From contig ML661900.1 in the NCBI GenBank assembly GCA_007570785.1, forward strand, positions 3,755,126 through 3,819,125: 64,000 nt of DNA, given 5' to 3'. The notes below the pieces were generated by a model. That model saw only the letters and a list, made by a program, of their open reading frames with translations. It did no database searches and was not told the DNA's origin. Numbering within the stretch: the first letter of the stretch is position 1; every line of letters starts with the position of its first letter. Below, piece after piece: positions 1 to 13,095 of the stretch. The translations under genes and the position numbers were made by a program. This stretch comes from Antilocapra americana. Lineage: Eukaryota; Chordata; Mammalia; Artiodactyla; Antilocapridae.

Positions 1-70
1 ACTATACTCCAATAAAATGTATACATTAAGAGAAAAAAGCGTCTGCATTCTGAACCACATAAACATCGGA

Positions 71-270
71 TAGTGGTAAAGAATCCAACCCAGGAAACAT
101 AATGAGATGTGGGTTTGACCCCTGAGTCGGGGAGATGCCCTGAGGGAGGGCATGGCAATCCATTCCAGTACTCTTGCCTGGCAAAATTTCATGGACAGAG
201 GAGCCTGGCAGGGTGCAGTCCATAGGATCACAAAGTGTAGGACAGGACTAAATGGACTTAGCAAGCATGA
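71..270 (+). repeat. Degraded Bov-tA SINE
   Basis: The stretch carries the ruminant Bov-tA hallmarks in order: a 'tggtaaagaatcc' head, then 'gggcatggcaatcc', then 'ctcttgcctgg', then 'ggacagaggagcctgg'. It is diverged and shortened in the middle. It lies downstream of (inside the next intron after) the SCAPER exon at 1842-1908. Confidence 0.8.
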
Positions 271-331
271 AACATTGTATATAATATTAAAACAAAATAA
301 ATCAAAAAGAAATACCAAAAAATCAAAAAGA

Positions 332-610
332 GGGGCTTCCCTGGTGGCACACTGGTAAAGAATCCGCCTGCCAATGCAAGAGACGTGGGTTCGATCCCTG
401 ATCCAGGAAAATCCCACATGCTGTGGAGCAACTAAGCCCCTGTGCCACAACTACTGCAGTCCACGCATCCTAGGGGCTGAGCTCCACAAGAGGGGCCACT
501 GCAATGCGAGGCCTGGACCCCGCAACTAGAGGGCAGCCCCCACTTTCCACAACTAAAGAAAAGGCTGTGCAGCAATGAAGACACAGCACAGCCATAAACA
601 AATAAATCAA
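332..610 (+). repeat. CHR-type tRNA-derived SINE
   Basis: It begins 'ggggcttccctggtgg', continues with 'gtgggttcgatccctga', 'gtggagcaactaagcccc' and repeated 'ccacaact' phrases, and ends in an A-rich tail with 'aaataaat'. This is the cetartiodactyl CHR SINE pattern. The tRNA-like B box is part of the SINE and not a functional tRNA gene. Confidence 0.85.
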
Positions 611-629
611 GTAACTTTTTGAAAGACAA

Positions 630-1090
630 AAAAGAGGCTGAAAACAGTGGAATAAATTTTTTCAGAATATTGAGAGAAAATTTTCTCAGTCTAGACTTCT
701 ACATTCAGGAACACCATCTTTGAAAATCAGGGCAGGAAAAAAGATTCAGAGAAACAAAAACAGAGCTTAGGACTGAACAGCCCTCACTGTAAGAAATTCT
801 CAGAATATAAAAGGCAGAAGAAAAATGATCCCAAATGACAGATTTTAAAAATTTAAAACTCAGAACTTATTATTTATGCCCTTAAGATATAAAAGAAACG
901 AGTGTGGAATGGGGGCAGGATGAGATAGGAAAGGAAAATATAAGTAGATAAAATCCTACATTTACACCCAAAAGAGGAGGCTCCTGTCCTAAGTCCTATA
1001 CTTTAGAAGATTACACCTATCAAAATACCAAAACATCAAAAATGTCAAGACAAAAAGATAGCAAGTAACTAATTGAGTATATAGGAATGA
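630..1090 (+). repeat. Old L1-like fragment
   Basis: This A-rich sequence resembles the spacer and ORF1-proximal part of old mammalian L1M elements. It has no intact reading frame. Assignment rests on general resemblance only. Bases 1090-1740 hold nothing I can assign. Confidence 0.4.
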
Positions 1091-1841
1091 ATAGCGAGGG
1101 ATTCACACACTGAACTGAGGCCTCCCCAAACCCAAGAGCAAACAATGAGGAAGAGAAGGAAGAAGGCAAAGCACAGTCTCTGTCCTGGGAAACCAAGATT
1201 AAAATATCTAATTTTACTTAAAAATGGCCGCCTCCCCATTTCCCAAAGAAGTCTCTAGGCACCTGGATTATCCCATAAACCATATTTCCTCCTCCTCCTG
1301 GGTTTGAGTGAGATAGTTTGAGAAGATACTTAGAACTGCCTATAAATCTTGAGTTTAAAAAGTAGAATAGGGGGAAGGTGAACTCATCTGCCCAGGGTTT
1401 CTGGGGAGTTTCACCACGTTAGTACCCATCTAAGATTCAGAACCATCCTGGCCCAACTTCCACCCTGCCTACCCCAGGGAGAGCATTTCTCCTTTAAGAG
1501 CTGGCTGAGCCCTGGGTAGGAAAGTAGGTCAAGCCGCTGACATAAACTAATTTATAACTTTTTAAGATTAAGACATTAAGAAAAAAGCTAACTTCCATCT
1601 GTACTCTTGCCCTAGGTCATACAAATGTTAAGAGTGAGAGTCTATGGCTCTAGGGTTGAACAGGACACTCACTGTCAGTTACCTTAACTGCTGTGCTTTA
1701 TAACACATGTTCCACAGAGTATCTTGCAGGTAACAAATATTACATCAAAAAGGATGATGAATGAAAAACATAAGGAAGGAAGGGAGGTAGAAGGAGGCTA
1801 AAAAACCTAAGGTTAATGCTTAAGGTAAATTGATCACTTAC

Positions 1842-1908
1842 CATCATTTTTTCATTCCTTTCTATGTCAAGAAGCTCATTTACCACACAAACCCATGGAG
1901 TATGATTC
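1842..1908 (-). CDS. SCAPER: SCAPER exon 2, carrying the start codon (predicted)
   Basis: On the minus strand this 67-base segment has a pyrimidine-rich tract ending TTATTATAG just upstream (acceptor at 1909-1910). It ends in ATGATG followed at once by a consensus donor GTAAGT (1841 downward). SCAPER (S-phase cyclin A-associated protein in the ER) begins Met-Met-Ala-Ser in human as I recall, so a start exon that stops after ATGATG with the next codon on another exon fits well. The remaining SCAPER coding exons would lie to the left, outside the window. SCAPER is a large coiled-coil and zinc-finger protein that binds cyclin A/CDK2 in the cytoplasm and ER and is linked to ciliary function. Only 6 coding bases (1842-1847) are here; the rest is 5' UTR with three short upstream ORFs. 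The identity is inferred from splice signals, the ATGATG end, synteny with RCN2 and the CpG promoter at 22 kb, because no longer protein match is possible within the window. Confidence 0.65.
1844..1896 (-). promoter_or_regulatory. SCAPER: Cluster of three upstream ORFs in the SCAPER start exon
   Basis: Read on the minus strand there are three ATGs before the presumed start. uORF1 (1896-1876) is six codons plus TGA. uORF2 (1879-1862) is five codons plus TAG and overlaps the end of uORF1. uORF3 (1855-1844) is ATG AAA AAA TGA, and its stop overlaps the main ATGATG. This arrangement would be expected to affect scanning and reinitiation. It holds only if this exon is transcribed as predicted. Confidence 0.6.
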
Positions 1909-2191
1909 CTATAATAAAAAAAATAGTACATATTATTAGCCATAACATTGTCATAAAATCATATTTGTTTATAAAAAGATACAAATTTCATTCTCATTAA
2001 GTTTCTCATTATATTCAACAATAAAAACATTACTCCTTTATATTTCATTTGGTTATACTACAGCATGTTTTATGCTGAACAATACCTCAATGTTCTCCAA
2101 AAATAATTAAATGGAAGAAAAAAAGCATTAATTACATAAATAGTCTCTGATAGTCTAACCTGGAGGCTTCAAACATTTTTTACTATAATCT

Positions 2192-3198
2192 ATAAACACA
2201 TACAAGAGATGGGACTACCAGACCATCTGACCTGTCTCTTGAGAAACCTATATGCAGATCAGGAAGCAACAGTCAGAACTGGACATCGAAAAACAGACTG
2301 GTTCCAAATAGGAAAAGGAGTACGTCAAGGCTGTATATTGTCACCCTGCTTATTTAACTTATATGTAGAGTATATCATGAGAAACGCTGGGTTGGAGGAA
2401 GCACAAGCTGGAATCAAGATTGCCGGGAGAAATATCAATAGTCTCAGATATGCAGATGACACCACCCTTATGGCAGAAAGTGAAGAGGAACTAAAAAGCC
2501 TCTTGATGAAAGTGAAAGAGGAGAGTGAAAAAGTTGGCTTAAAGCTCAACATTCAGAAAACTAAGATCATGGCATCCGGTCCCATCACTTCATGGGAAAT
2601 AGGTAGGGAAACAGTGTCAGACTTTATTTTTGGGGGCTCAAAAACCACTGCAGATGGTGACGGCAGCCATGAAATTAAAAGATGCTTACTCCCTGGAAGG
2701 AAAGTTATAACCAACCTAGATAGCATATTTAAAAGCTGAGACATTACTTTGCCAACAAAGGTCCGTCCAGTCAAGGCTATGGTTTTTCCAGTAGTCACGT
2801 ATGGATGTAAGAGTTGGACAGTGAAGAAAGCTGAGCGCTTAAGAACTGATGCTTTTGAACTGTGGTGTTGGAGAAGACTCTTGAGAGGCCCGTGGACTGC
2901 AAGGAGATCCAACAAGTCCATCCTAAAGGAGATCAGTCCTGGGTGTTCACTGGAAGGACTGATGTTGAAGCTGAAACTCCAATACTTTGGCCACCTCATG
3001 CGAAGAGTTGACTCATTTGAAAAGACCCTGATGCTGGGAAGGATTGAGGGCAGGAGAAGAGGATGACAGAGGATGAGATGGCTGGATGGCATCACCAACT
3101 TGATGGAAATGGGTTTGGGTAGACTCCGGGAATTGGTGATGGACAGGGAGGCCTGGCATGCACGACTGAGCAACTGAACTGAACTGATAAACACATAC
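2192..3198 (+). mobile_element. 5'-truncated BovB (RTE) LINE with 12-base target duplication
   Basis: Bases 2204-3186 encode the C-terminal half of the BovB reverse transcriptase. An intact Y-A-D-D catalytic motif lies near 2450, followed by the conserved '[11 protein letters not shown]' stretch and the 'RMRWLDGIT' tail. The frame is broken by a stop at 2737-2739 and another at 3064-3066. The element is flanked by the direct repeat ATAAACACATAC at 2192-2203 and 3187-3198, which marks target-primed insertion. BovB is a ruminant-abundant family known for horizontal transfer between squamates and mammals. It is inside a SCAPER intron, opposite to the gene's direction. Confidence 0.93.
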
Positions 3199-3639
3199 TT
3201 TATATTAAAACAAAGTTTCATGAAGTAACATTTAGCTCTATTGTGAAAGATGCACTCTAATATTTCCTACTCTATTTTATTATTTAAATATTGTTTTCAC
3301 TGAATTATGACCCACTAATGAATTCCAATTCAATATATAAAACACTGTGTAACCTCTCCTTAGGAACTTTCAACAACTGAGATTTGATCAGAATATCTTA
3401 ATTACAGATTACCTAACAGTCTACACAGAACAGATTCTACTTTTCAGGGAACTTATTTAATGGTGGTCAAATCTTTATTCAAAGAAATCCAAAGCTAGGA
3501 AACTAGATTAAAAAAAACAAGAGGAAAGAGAAATTGCAAGAAATAGTAGCTTAATCCTGTAAGAAAAGCTGCTGAACAATAAAAAATAAGCAGCAATTGG
3601 AACCCAACTTTCTGGGATGATGGCCTTGGTCACTTATCT

Positions 3640-4345
3640 TCACCAAGTGAATCCACTCCCTTTCAAATGCAGCACTTCAAATGAAAACATATGTTCACAC
3701 AAAAATTTACATACAAGTATTCATAGCAATGTTATTCCTAATAGCCAAAAAGTGGAAACAACCCAAAAGTCCAAAAACCGATGGATAAATAAAATGTGCT
3801 ATATCCATACAAGGAAATCTTATTCAGCCATTAAAAAAAGAATAAAGTGCTTGTACATGCTACAACATAAATAAATCTTGAAAACAAGATGTCAAATGAA
3901 AGAAGCCGGTCATAAAAGACCACATATTACATAATGCCACTTATATTTAATGTCCAAAATGGGCAAATCCAAAGAATCAGAGAAACAGATTATTGCTTGC
4001 CTAGACCAGAGAAGGCAATGGCACCCCACTCCAGTACTCTTGCCTGGAAACTCCCATGGACAGAGGAGCCTGGTGGGCTGCAGTCCATGGGGTCGCACAG
4101 AGTCGGGCACGACTGAAATGACTTAGCAGCAGCAGCAGCAGGGCTACAGAGTTAGAGGGAAATGGGAGTTACTGCTAATGAGTACAGTGTTTCTTTGGGG
4201 AATGATGAAAATGTTCTAAAATTCAACGTGGTGGTGATTGCACAATTCTGTGAATATACTTAAAAACCACTTTTTAACTGGGTGATTTGTTGGTATATGG
4301 ATTGTATCTCAATAAAAATATTACATTTTAAAAAATACACCACCT
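3640..4345 (+). repeat. 3' end of an old L1, split by a Bov-A SINE
   Basis: The plus strand reads the conserved L1 3' ORF2 and UTR phrases, for example 'catagcaatgttattcc', 'aaccgatggataaataaa' and later 'tgtatctcaataaaaa'. A Bov-A unit at about 4007-4140 interrupts it. No coding capacity remains. Bases 3199-3615 show nothing identifiable. Confidence 0.75.
4007..4140 (+). repeat. Single-unit Bov-A SINE with (AGC)n tail
   Basis: It starts 'gagaaggcaatggcacccc', contains 'ctcttgcctgg' and 'gtcgggcacgactg', and ends in five to six AGC units. It is a monomer, while most Bov-A2 copies in the window are dimers. It is inserted in an older L1 tail. Confidence 0.9.
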
Positions 4346-4349
4346 CTGT

Positions 4350-4885
4350 TCACAACTCTCCAATGCCTCTACGTCTCATTCCAAGTAAAAGTCAAAGTCC
4401 CCACAGCGGCCTACCGCACTCTAAACTTTCTAGCTCCTCACACATCTCTGACCACATCTCCTGCTCCTCTCTTCTCTGGTGTTCTTTCCAGCTCAGTGAC
4501 ACGGCCTCTTTAGGTTCCCCAACATGCCAGACACACTCCTGCCTCAGGGCTTTACACTTTAAAGTCCTCATCTGGAATGCTCAAGACTGACTCCATCTTT
4601 GCCCACATGTCACTTTCTCAGTGAGGCCTACCAAAGCACTCTTTTTTAAAACTGCAATCTGTTTATCCTGAATCCCACCACTGGCACTCCCTAACCCACT
4701 TCTTCTCTAGAGCATTCATTACTTTATGCTATTTAACTTACATGGTGTACTGTCTATCTCTCCCTGCAAGAAAGTTAGCTGCATGATGATCTTTGGTTTT
4801 GGGTTACTGCTATAGCCTCAGAATACAGAACAGTGCCTGGTATCTGAGAGGCATTCATTAAATACTTGTTTACTAACTAATGAAG
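4350..4885 (+). repeat. LINE L2 3' end
   Basis: The stretch has the L2 3' signature: 'cctctttaggttcccc', 'gcctcagggctttacact', 'acagtgcctggtat', and a terminal 'gcattcattaaatacttg'. It is old and heavily mutated. Confidence 0.7.
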
Positions 4886-5074
4886 CCCATGTTAAAGAAT
4901 CTTTGCTTAAAATGTTTCTCTCTTCTCCCCCTATATATACTCAAAGCCCACCAATTCATCAAGACCAATTCAAAAAAGTCATCTTCATGAAGCCCATTTT
5001 GATATCCTCAGCTGACAGAAATCTTCATCTGAATTCCCAGACTACTTGACCTGTAATCATCACTTCTGAAAAGT

Positions 5075-5215
5075 AGAGAGAAGTGTGATACAGTAGAAAA
5101 AGTACATACAAGTACTGGAGTCAACCAAATCACTGGTCATGTGACTATGAGAAGTCATTCAACCTCTTTAAATATCAGTATTCTAACCCATAAAAATGAA
5201 GGCTAGATTACTTAC
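5075..5215 (+). repeat. MIR SINE fragment
   Basis: It contains the MIR core order of a lost-hair-like head, then 'gtgactatgagaagtcattcaacctctttaaa'-type phrases in shorter form ('catgtgactatgagaag', 'cattcaacctcttta') and 'cccataaaaatga'. It is an ancient mammal-wide repeat. Confidence 0.6.
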
Positions 5216-5219
5216 CCAA

Positions 5220-5690
5220 GAGAATTTTTCCACACAAAGACATATGCACAAATATTCAAAAGGGCTTTACTCATAATTTCTCCAAACTAGAAACAACCCA
5301 GATATCAAAAAGAAGATAATCCAATCTTGGTACATCTATATAGTAGAACAGAGAGCAATACAAAGGAACGAATATACAATAAAATAGATAGATATCTCAG
5401 ACAGTCTGCTCAGAAAAAGCAGCTGGATGCAAAAGAATACATTCTGAACAATTCCATTTATATCAAGTTTTAGAACAGGCAAAGCTAATCCCAGGTGGAA
5501 ATATCAAAAGAGAGTTGCCTTAGTTAGAGGGGAAGGACTGGAAAGAAGTACAAGGGAACTTTCTGGGAAAATGGATTGCAGCAGCAGTTCATGACTGTGT
5601 ATAACTGTGGTCTTACTCACTGAACTGCCGACTTTAAAAAAGTGGGCATACTTTTTGTAAATTATACCTCAATAAAATTGATTAAAGGAC
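5220..5690 (+). repeat. Old L1 3' end
   Basis: L1 3' phrases are present ('ctagaaacaacccagat', 'gaacaattccatttatatc', 'acctcaataaaattgatt'). No open frame remains. A second probable MIR remnant follows at about 5800-5960. Confidence 0.65.
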
Positions 5691-5995
5691 ACACATTTTA
5701 GAGGGGAAAAATCAAAGCTATCCTTAATTTATAAGGTTGTTAGGAGGATTAGATGAGAAACACATCTGCTGAAATCAGCACGACACAGTCAGAAAAACAG
5801 CACAATAATATGGGACTGAATCTCAATTTAGCAAATTATTATAGCTACTAATTACATAACCTTGTGCACAAGTCATGAATCCCTCAGAACTTGAGTTTTC
5901 TCTTGAGTAAAGAGAATAGTATCTACTTTACAGTTAAATGGTAGTGCACTAGAGTTTCTACTAGTTAACACACTATTGGTTACATAACAAGTCCT

Positions 5996-6649
<654 letters not shown>

Positions 6650-7080
6650 AATAAGACATAAAGACCAGCACATAATAGATGCGCAACTAGTGTTATATTC
6701 TTTCCCCCATTTCCTTTGGATGACAAATTTCTCCTCTATTACATTTCAGAATCTTGAAAGACAAGATCAGCATTTCAATGATCTTCGTTTTCCTCTATTT
6801 GAGATAGTACCTTAAAATGCTAGGCACTGAACAAAGATTTTTAAGGAAAGGAAGGAAGTAGGCTGGCTTGTTGATTAAGCACAATTACTTCTTTTGACCT
6901 CTTTTTCTTTTGGTCATTCCAGAATCAATGAGTGAACTTTCCAATAAAGACAGCTGTGGGCTAGATACCAACAACTTTTTAAGGGAGACACAAATTTATG
7001 TATTAATATTATATGATCCATATGCACTGGAAAACAGATTGGAAATAGACAAGAAGCAATGTGGAGCCTGGTGAAAAGAC
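6650..7080. other. Unassigned intronic sequence
   Basis: This is AT-rich sequence without a recognisable repeat or exon. Confidence 0.4.
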
Positions 7081-10000
7081 TCTTACATAACAAATGCTAT
7101 AAAGAAAGATCCACACAGTAAAGAAGGAAAGCAAAGAGAAGTGATCAGGTGAGAACCCACACCTGAAACAGAGGACACAGAAGTAAGGGAATTACTTGGG
7201 TTTGGAGATCCTCTTTGGAAAGACAGGGGTTTGAACCACATATTGGGCACCCCAGGTCTGAGACCAGAAAGACAAATCTCCTTCGCTGGTGTGCAGACCA
7301 GTAGGATTGGCAGGGGAGCTGTGAGAAACTTGAAATCCACTCATTAAGGGCAGGCATACACTTGCTTCCTTGCTCCCAAAACAAGGCAGAGGAAGCAGAC
7401 TGAGACTGCCTGCGACTCTAGCTGGTTTCCACGACCACCCCAGTGCACGTCCTGGCCCATCTTGCTCCACCACACAGCTCCCCACTGGGGTAAAGGTTGA
7501 CACTGTCAAGGGGAAGGGCACAGGTAAGGGGATGGTGCTGACTCAGACCCAGCTCTGCATCTGAATAAGGTATGGGCAGCTATCATTGGTGCTCCCAGAG
7601 GTAGCAGATGTGGAGTAGTATGAACTCTGATGTGCCAGGACAGTCCCAGCACATGAGTGGCTGCTCACACCCACACTGAGTGGCTGCTCCCACCCCTCTT
7701 GCTCCAGTGTAGCTCCCTTCTGGGAAATGATGCCAATGCTGTGAGAGGAGAGAGCATACACTAAGAGGGAAGGGTACCAGTTTGGACCCACCCTCAAGGC
7801 TTCTGCTCCAGCACTGTGGTGTGTTCCCTACTGAGCACAAAAGTCCTGGCTCACACCTGGTTCTGACTCTTGCTCCTCCTGCTACAGCCCCACCTCCCAC
7901 CACAGTGAAAGATAAGCTGCCAGCAAATCTGGGGTAAGATGTGACTTGTGCTCACTTCAGATCCAGCTCTCCCACCAAAGCTCATACAGACTGAAGGACA
8001 CATCCATGAAAGGATACCCCTTTAAGATCACCATAGTTAACAGTTTCGCCTAATTTTAGAGTCAGAGAAAGTTGAGCAAAATGAGAAGACAGAGGAGTTT
8101 ATTTCAAGTGAAAGAAAAAGAAAAAACAGAAAAAAAAATATAAACAATTCAACAGGAAAAGAGATCAAAACAGGAATAGGAATGCTAACTAATTAATTAG
8201 GGAAAAGAATAGATGAACACAGAGAGGGTTTTAACAAGGAACTAGAAAACAAAAAAGAACCAGTTAGATCTGAAGAATGCAATAAATGAATTTTTTTAAA
8301 AAACACCTAGAAGAAAGTTAAGAGCAGACTAGGTGATACAGAAGATTTCACAAGTTATCTGGAAGATAGAAAAATGGAAATCAACCAACCACAACAGTAA
8401 AAAAAAAAAAAAAATTTAAATCAGAACAGTTTAAGCAACATCTAAGACAACAACAAGCACACTGAGATGTGCATTATAGGGGTCCCAGAGGGAGAAGAGA
8501 GAAGGAAAACATTCAAATGTGTATTTGATAAAATTATGGCTGAAAACTTCCCAAACCTAAGAAGGAAACAGATAATCAGATACAGGAAGCACAGAAGGTC
8601 CCAAACAAGATGAACCCAAACCAGACCCATACCAAAACATACCATAATTAAAGTGGCAAAACTTAAAGAGAGAATTCTAAAGGCAACAAGAGAAAAATAG
8701 AGTCATATACAAGGGAACACCCATAAGGCCTCTGTAGAAAGCCTGCATACCTGACAGGAGTGGCAGGAAATATTCAAAATGCTGAAAGGGAAAAACTAGG
8801 ATACTCTCTACCCAGCAAAATTATGAGTCAGAACTGAAAGAGAGATAAAGAACTTCTCAGACAAGCAAAAAGTAAGAGTTCATCAACTCTAAACCAATCC
8901 TAAAAGAAATGCTATAAGGTCTTTCCTAAGTGGAAAAGAAAAGACTACAACAAGAACTAAGAATTTATATTAAAGGAAAATTCCACTACTATAGTAAGTA
9001 ACCATTTAGCCCTTACTATTAAGGGCTGTGGTATGGCAAATATACAGCAAAGGCTGAGGATCATTTAAATAACTTAGCATAAAAATAAAAAGATAAAAAT
9101 TGTAAGATTAACTATAACTACAATGAACTGTTAAGGGTTACATGTGAAGATGTAAAATATACGTAAAGAATACAAAATATAGTTGGGGTGAGAAAAATGC
9201 AGATCTTTAAGAATATGATTTGATTTAAATGACTACCAGTTTAAAGCAAGTAGATATACATCAAGTGCACAAGAATGTTCCCTAGAATAGATCATATGCT
9301 AGGCCACAAAACAAGTCTAAACAACTTGAAGAAAGTTTATATCAAGCAATTTTCCAACCACAATGGTATGAAAAAAGAATCAATTACAGGAATAAAAATG
9401 AGAAAAACACAGACACATGGGGACCAAGCAATACACTAATAAAAACAACAAGGGATTAATGAACAAATCAAAAAGGATATCAAAAATTACCTTCAGACAA
9501 ATGAAAATAAAAACCTATGTGATGCAGCAAAAGCAAATCTAAGAGGGAAGTTTACAGCAATATAAGCCTATGTCAGGAAACAAAAACAAAAAAATTGCAA
9601 ATAATCCAATTTAGCGTCTCAAGTAATCAGGATAAAAAAAAAAAGAACAAAAAGCTCAAAGTGAGCAAAAGGAAGGAAATAATAAAGAACAGAGAGGAAA
9701 TAAATAAAATAGAGACCAAAAAATAGAAAAGATCAATTTAATCAACACCTGGTTTTCTGAAATGACAAAATTTAAAGCCTTTAGCCAGGCTCATCAAGGA
9801 AAAAAGAAAGTAAATCCAAATAACCAAAATGAGAAATTAAGAGAAGAAACTACATCTAATATCATTGAGATAAAAAAATATATATATCATGAGAAAATAC
9901 TACAAAGTCATATGAGAATATGGTAACAAACTGGACAACACAGAAGAAATGGATAAATTTCTAGAAACATACAAACTTCTAAGACAAAATCAAGAATAAA

Positions 10001-11880
10001 TAGACAACCTGAACAGACCAATCACTAGCAGTGAGATTGAATTAGTAATCAAAAAACTGACAGGAAACAAAAGTTCAGGAACTGATGGCTTCACAGTGGA
10101 ATTCTACTAAACACATGAAGAACTAATACTTATCCTTCTCAAACTGTTTCAAAAAGTTGAAGAGGAGTAAATACTCCCAAATTCATCCTACAATGCCACC
10201 ATCATGCTGATACCAAAAAGACACACATGCTCCAAAAAAAGAAAATTATAGGGCAACATCTCTGATGAATACAGATGTAAAACTCCTCAAGATAATACTA
10301 GCAAACTGATTTCAACAATATATAAAAAGATCACACACATAATCATGCAGGGGTTTTTCAAGGGATATAAGGATGACTCAATATCTGTAAGTCAATCGAT
10401 GTAATACAAAACATTAACAAAAGGAAGAAAAATCACATAATCATAGATGCAGAAAAAAATATGACAAAATTCAACATCCATTCATGACAAAAACTGTCAT
10501 CAAAGTTGGTACAGAAGGAACACATTTGAATATAATAATGGCTACTTATGACAAATCCACAGCTAACATCACACTCAATGGTGAAAAGCTGAAAGTTTTT
10601 CCTCTGGGATCAGGAACAAGCCAAGGATTTCCACCTTTACAAGTTCTGTTTAACATAGATTGCATAATATTGCAAATCCTACATATAGCAATTGGACACT
10701 AAAAAGAAACAGGACACCCAAATTGGAAGGAAATAAGTAAAATTGTCCCTATTTACAAATGACATGATGCTATATACCAAAAACCCTAAGGTCCCAAACA
10801 AAAAACTATTACAACTGATAAGTAAGTTTAGTAAAGTTATAGGAATCAAAGCTAACACACAGAAATATGTTGCTTTTCTACACACTAATAATGAATTATC
10901 AGAAAGCCAAAAAAAAAAAAAAATCCCATTTAAAATCACATCCAAAAAAAAAAAAATCTAGGAATAAACTTAACCCAGGAGGTAAAAGACTTACACTCTG
11001 AAAACTATAAGACACTGATGAAGGAAACTGAAAATAATACAAAGAAGTGGAAAGATGTCCCATGTTTATGGACTGGAAGAATTCATATTGTTAATATTAC
11101 CCAAAGCAATCTACAGATTTATGCAATCCCTATCAAAATACTCATGACATGTTCACACAGAACTAGACCAGTAATCCTAAAAATCATTTAGAATCACAAA
11201 AGAAACTGAATAGCCAAAGCAATCTTTAGAAAAAAGAACAAACCTGGACTTACACTCCCTGACTTCAGACTACACTACAAAACTAGAATAACCAAAACAA
11301 TATACTAATGGCACAGAAACAGACACATGTATCAATGGAATGGAACAGGGAGCCCAGAAAAAAAAAACATGCACTTATGGTCAGTTAATTTACAACAGAA
11401 GAGGAGGGAATATACAACAGGAATAAAGACAGTCTCTTTAATAACTGGTGATGGGAAAACTGGACAGCTACATGTAAAAGAAAAAACTGGGACATTTTCT
11501 CACTCCAAATATAAAAATAAACCCAAATGGATTAAAGACCTAAATGTAAGACCAGAAACCATAAAATTCCTAGTAGAAAAATGCAATCAGTACACTCTTT
11601 GATATAAATTGTGGCAACATATTTTTGGATCTGTCTCCGAAGACAAAGGAAACAAACCTAAGCAAATGGGACCTAATTAAACTTACTTGGGTGAACTATA
11701 CTTTGTAAATTAATAAACACATTAAGGGACAGGTGCAGCACAAATTTAAATACCACAAAGGATTTCCGAGGAGCCATTCATTTGAATGAAAAATCAATAG
11801 AGTGAGCAAGCACAAGCGTGACACCAAGAGCCCATGTCAGGTTAAATGTCACCATTGTCTTAGGTTAAAAATGTTATATT

Positions 11881-12215
11881 AGGGCTTCCCTGGTGGCTCA
11901 GTCACGGAGAATCCACTTGCCACTGCAAGAGACACGGGTTTGCTCCCTGATCCGAGAGGTTCCCACATTCCTCAGAGCAACTAAGCTTGTGTGCCACAAC
12001 TATTGGGCCTGTGTTCTAGAGCCGGGGAACCACATCTACGGAGCCCACGTGCACCACAACAACTGAAATCCGTGCACCCTAGAGCCCATGCTCCACAACG
12101 AGACAAGGCACCACATGAGAGGTATGCACACTGCAACTGGAGAGCAGCCCCAACTCACCACAACTGGAGAAAAGCCTGCACGGCAATGAAGACACAGCAC
12201 AGCCAAAAAAATAAA
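11881..12215 (+). repeat. CHR-type SINE nested in L1
   Basis: It starts 'agggcttccctggtggctc', contains 'ggtttgctccctgatccg' and several 'gccacaacta/ccacaactgg' phrases, and ends 'cagccaaaaaaataaattt'. The longer middle with repeated cac-aac phrases is typical of CHR subfamilies. Confidence 0.88.
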
Positions 12216-12304
12216 TTTTTAAAAAATGTCTTAAAGGCTATGTTATCGTTTCTCTCAAAAAGACACATAAATGGCTGGTAAGAGCATCAAAAGACGTTGA
12301 ACAG

Positions 12305-13095
12305 TATTAGTCATTCAGTTCAGTCGCTCAGTCGTGTCCGACTCTCTGCGACCCCATGAACCGCAGCACGCCAGGCCTCCCTGTCCACCACCAACTCCTG
12401 GAGTCCACCCAAACCCATGGCCATTGAGTCGGTGATACCATCCAACCATCTCATCCTCTGTCTTCCCCTTCTCCTCCTGCCCTCAATCCTTCCCAGCATT
12501 AGGGTCTCTGCCAATGAGTCAGCTCTTCGCATGAGGTGGCCAAAGTATTGGAGTTTCAGCTTCAACATCAGTCCTTCCAATGAACACCCAGGACTGATAT
12601 CCTTTAGGATGGACTGGTTGGATTTCCTTGCAGTCCAAGGGACTCTCAGGAGTCTTCTCCAACACCAAAGTTCAAAAGCATCAATTCTCCGGTGCTCAGC
12701 TATCTTTATAGTCTAACTCTCACATCCATACATGACCACTGGAAAAACCATAGCCTTGACTAGACGGACCTCTGTTGACAAAGTAATGTCTCTGCTTTTT
12801 ACTATGCTGTCTAGGTTGGTCGTAACTTTTCTTCCAGGGAGTAAGCATCTTTTAATTTCAAGGCTGCAGTCACCATCTGCATTGATTTTGGAGCCCAAGA
12901 AAAAAAAGTCAGCCACTGTTTCCCCACCTATTTGCCATAAAGTGATGGGAGTGGATGCCATGATCTTACTTTTCTGAATGTTGAGCTTTAAGCCAACTTT
13001 TTCACTCTCCTCTTTCACTTTCAACAGAGGCTCTTTAGTTCTTCTTCACTTTCTGCCATAAGGGTGGTGTCATCTGCATATCTGAGGTTATTAGT
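12305..13095 (-). mobile_element. 5'-truncated BovB LINE, antisense, nested in L1
   Basis: The minus strand encodes the BovB reverse transcriptase C-terminal part (13024-12320), including the 'KVGLKLNIQKSKIMAS' stretch and the '[15 protein letters not shown]' tail. It is disrupted by frame changes near 12715. The plus strand shows the usual 3' end phrase 'cagttcagtcgctcagtcg'. A short direct repeat TATTAGT at 12305-12311 and 13089-13095 may be the target duplication. L1 sequence resumes immediately on both sides. Confidence 0.92.

Noticed and set aside
332..420. tRNA-like B box sequences in the CHR and Bov-tA elements
   Set aside because: They are parts of tRNA-derived SINEs with tails and target duplications, not tRNA genes with a full cloverleaf.
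2325..3221. Minus-strand frames of 75 and 222 codons opposite the BovB copy
   Set aside because: They are antisense shadows of the BovB reverse transcriptase and recur opposite every BovB copy in the window.
7083..7903. Cluster of 64-109 codon frames at 7.1-7.9 kb
   Set aside because: The stretch is best explained as the GC-richer 5' region of the old L1 that follows. The frames overlap on both strands with no domain or splice support.
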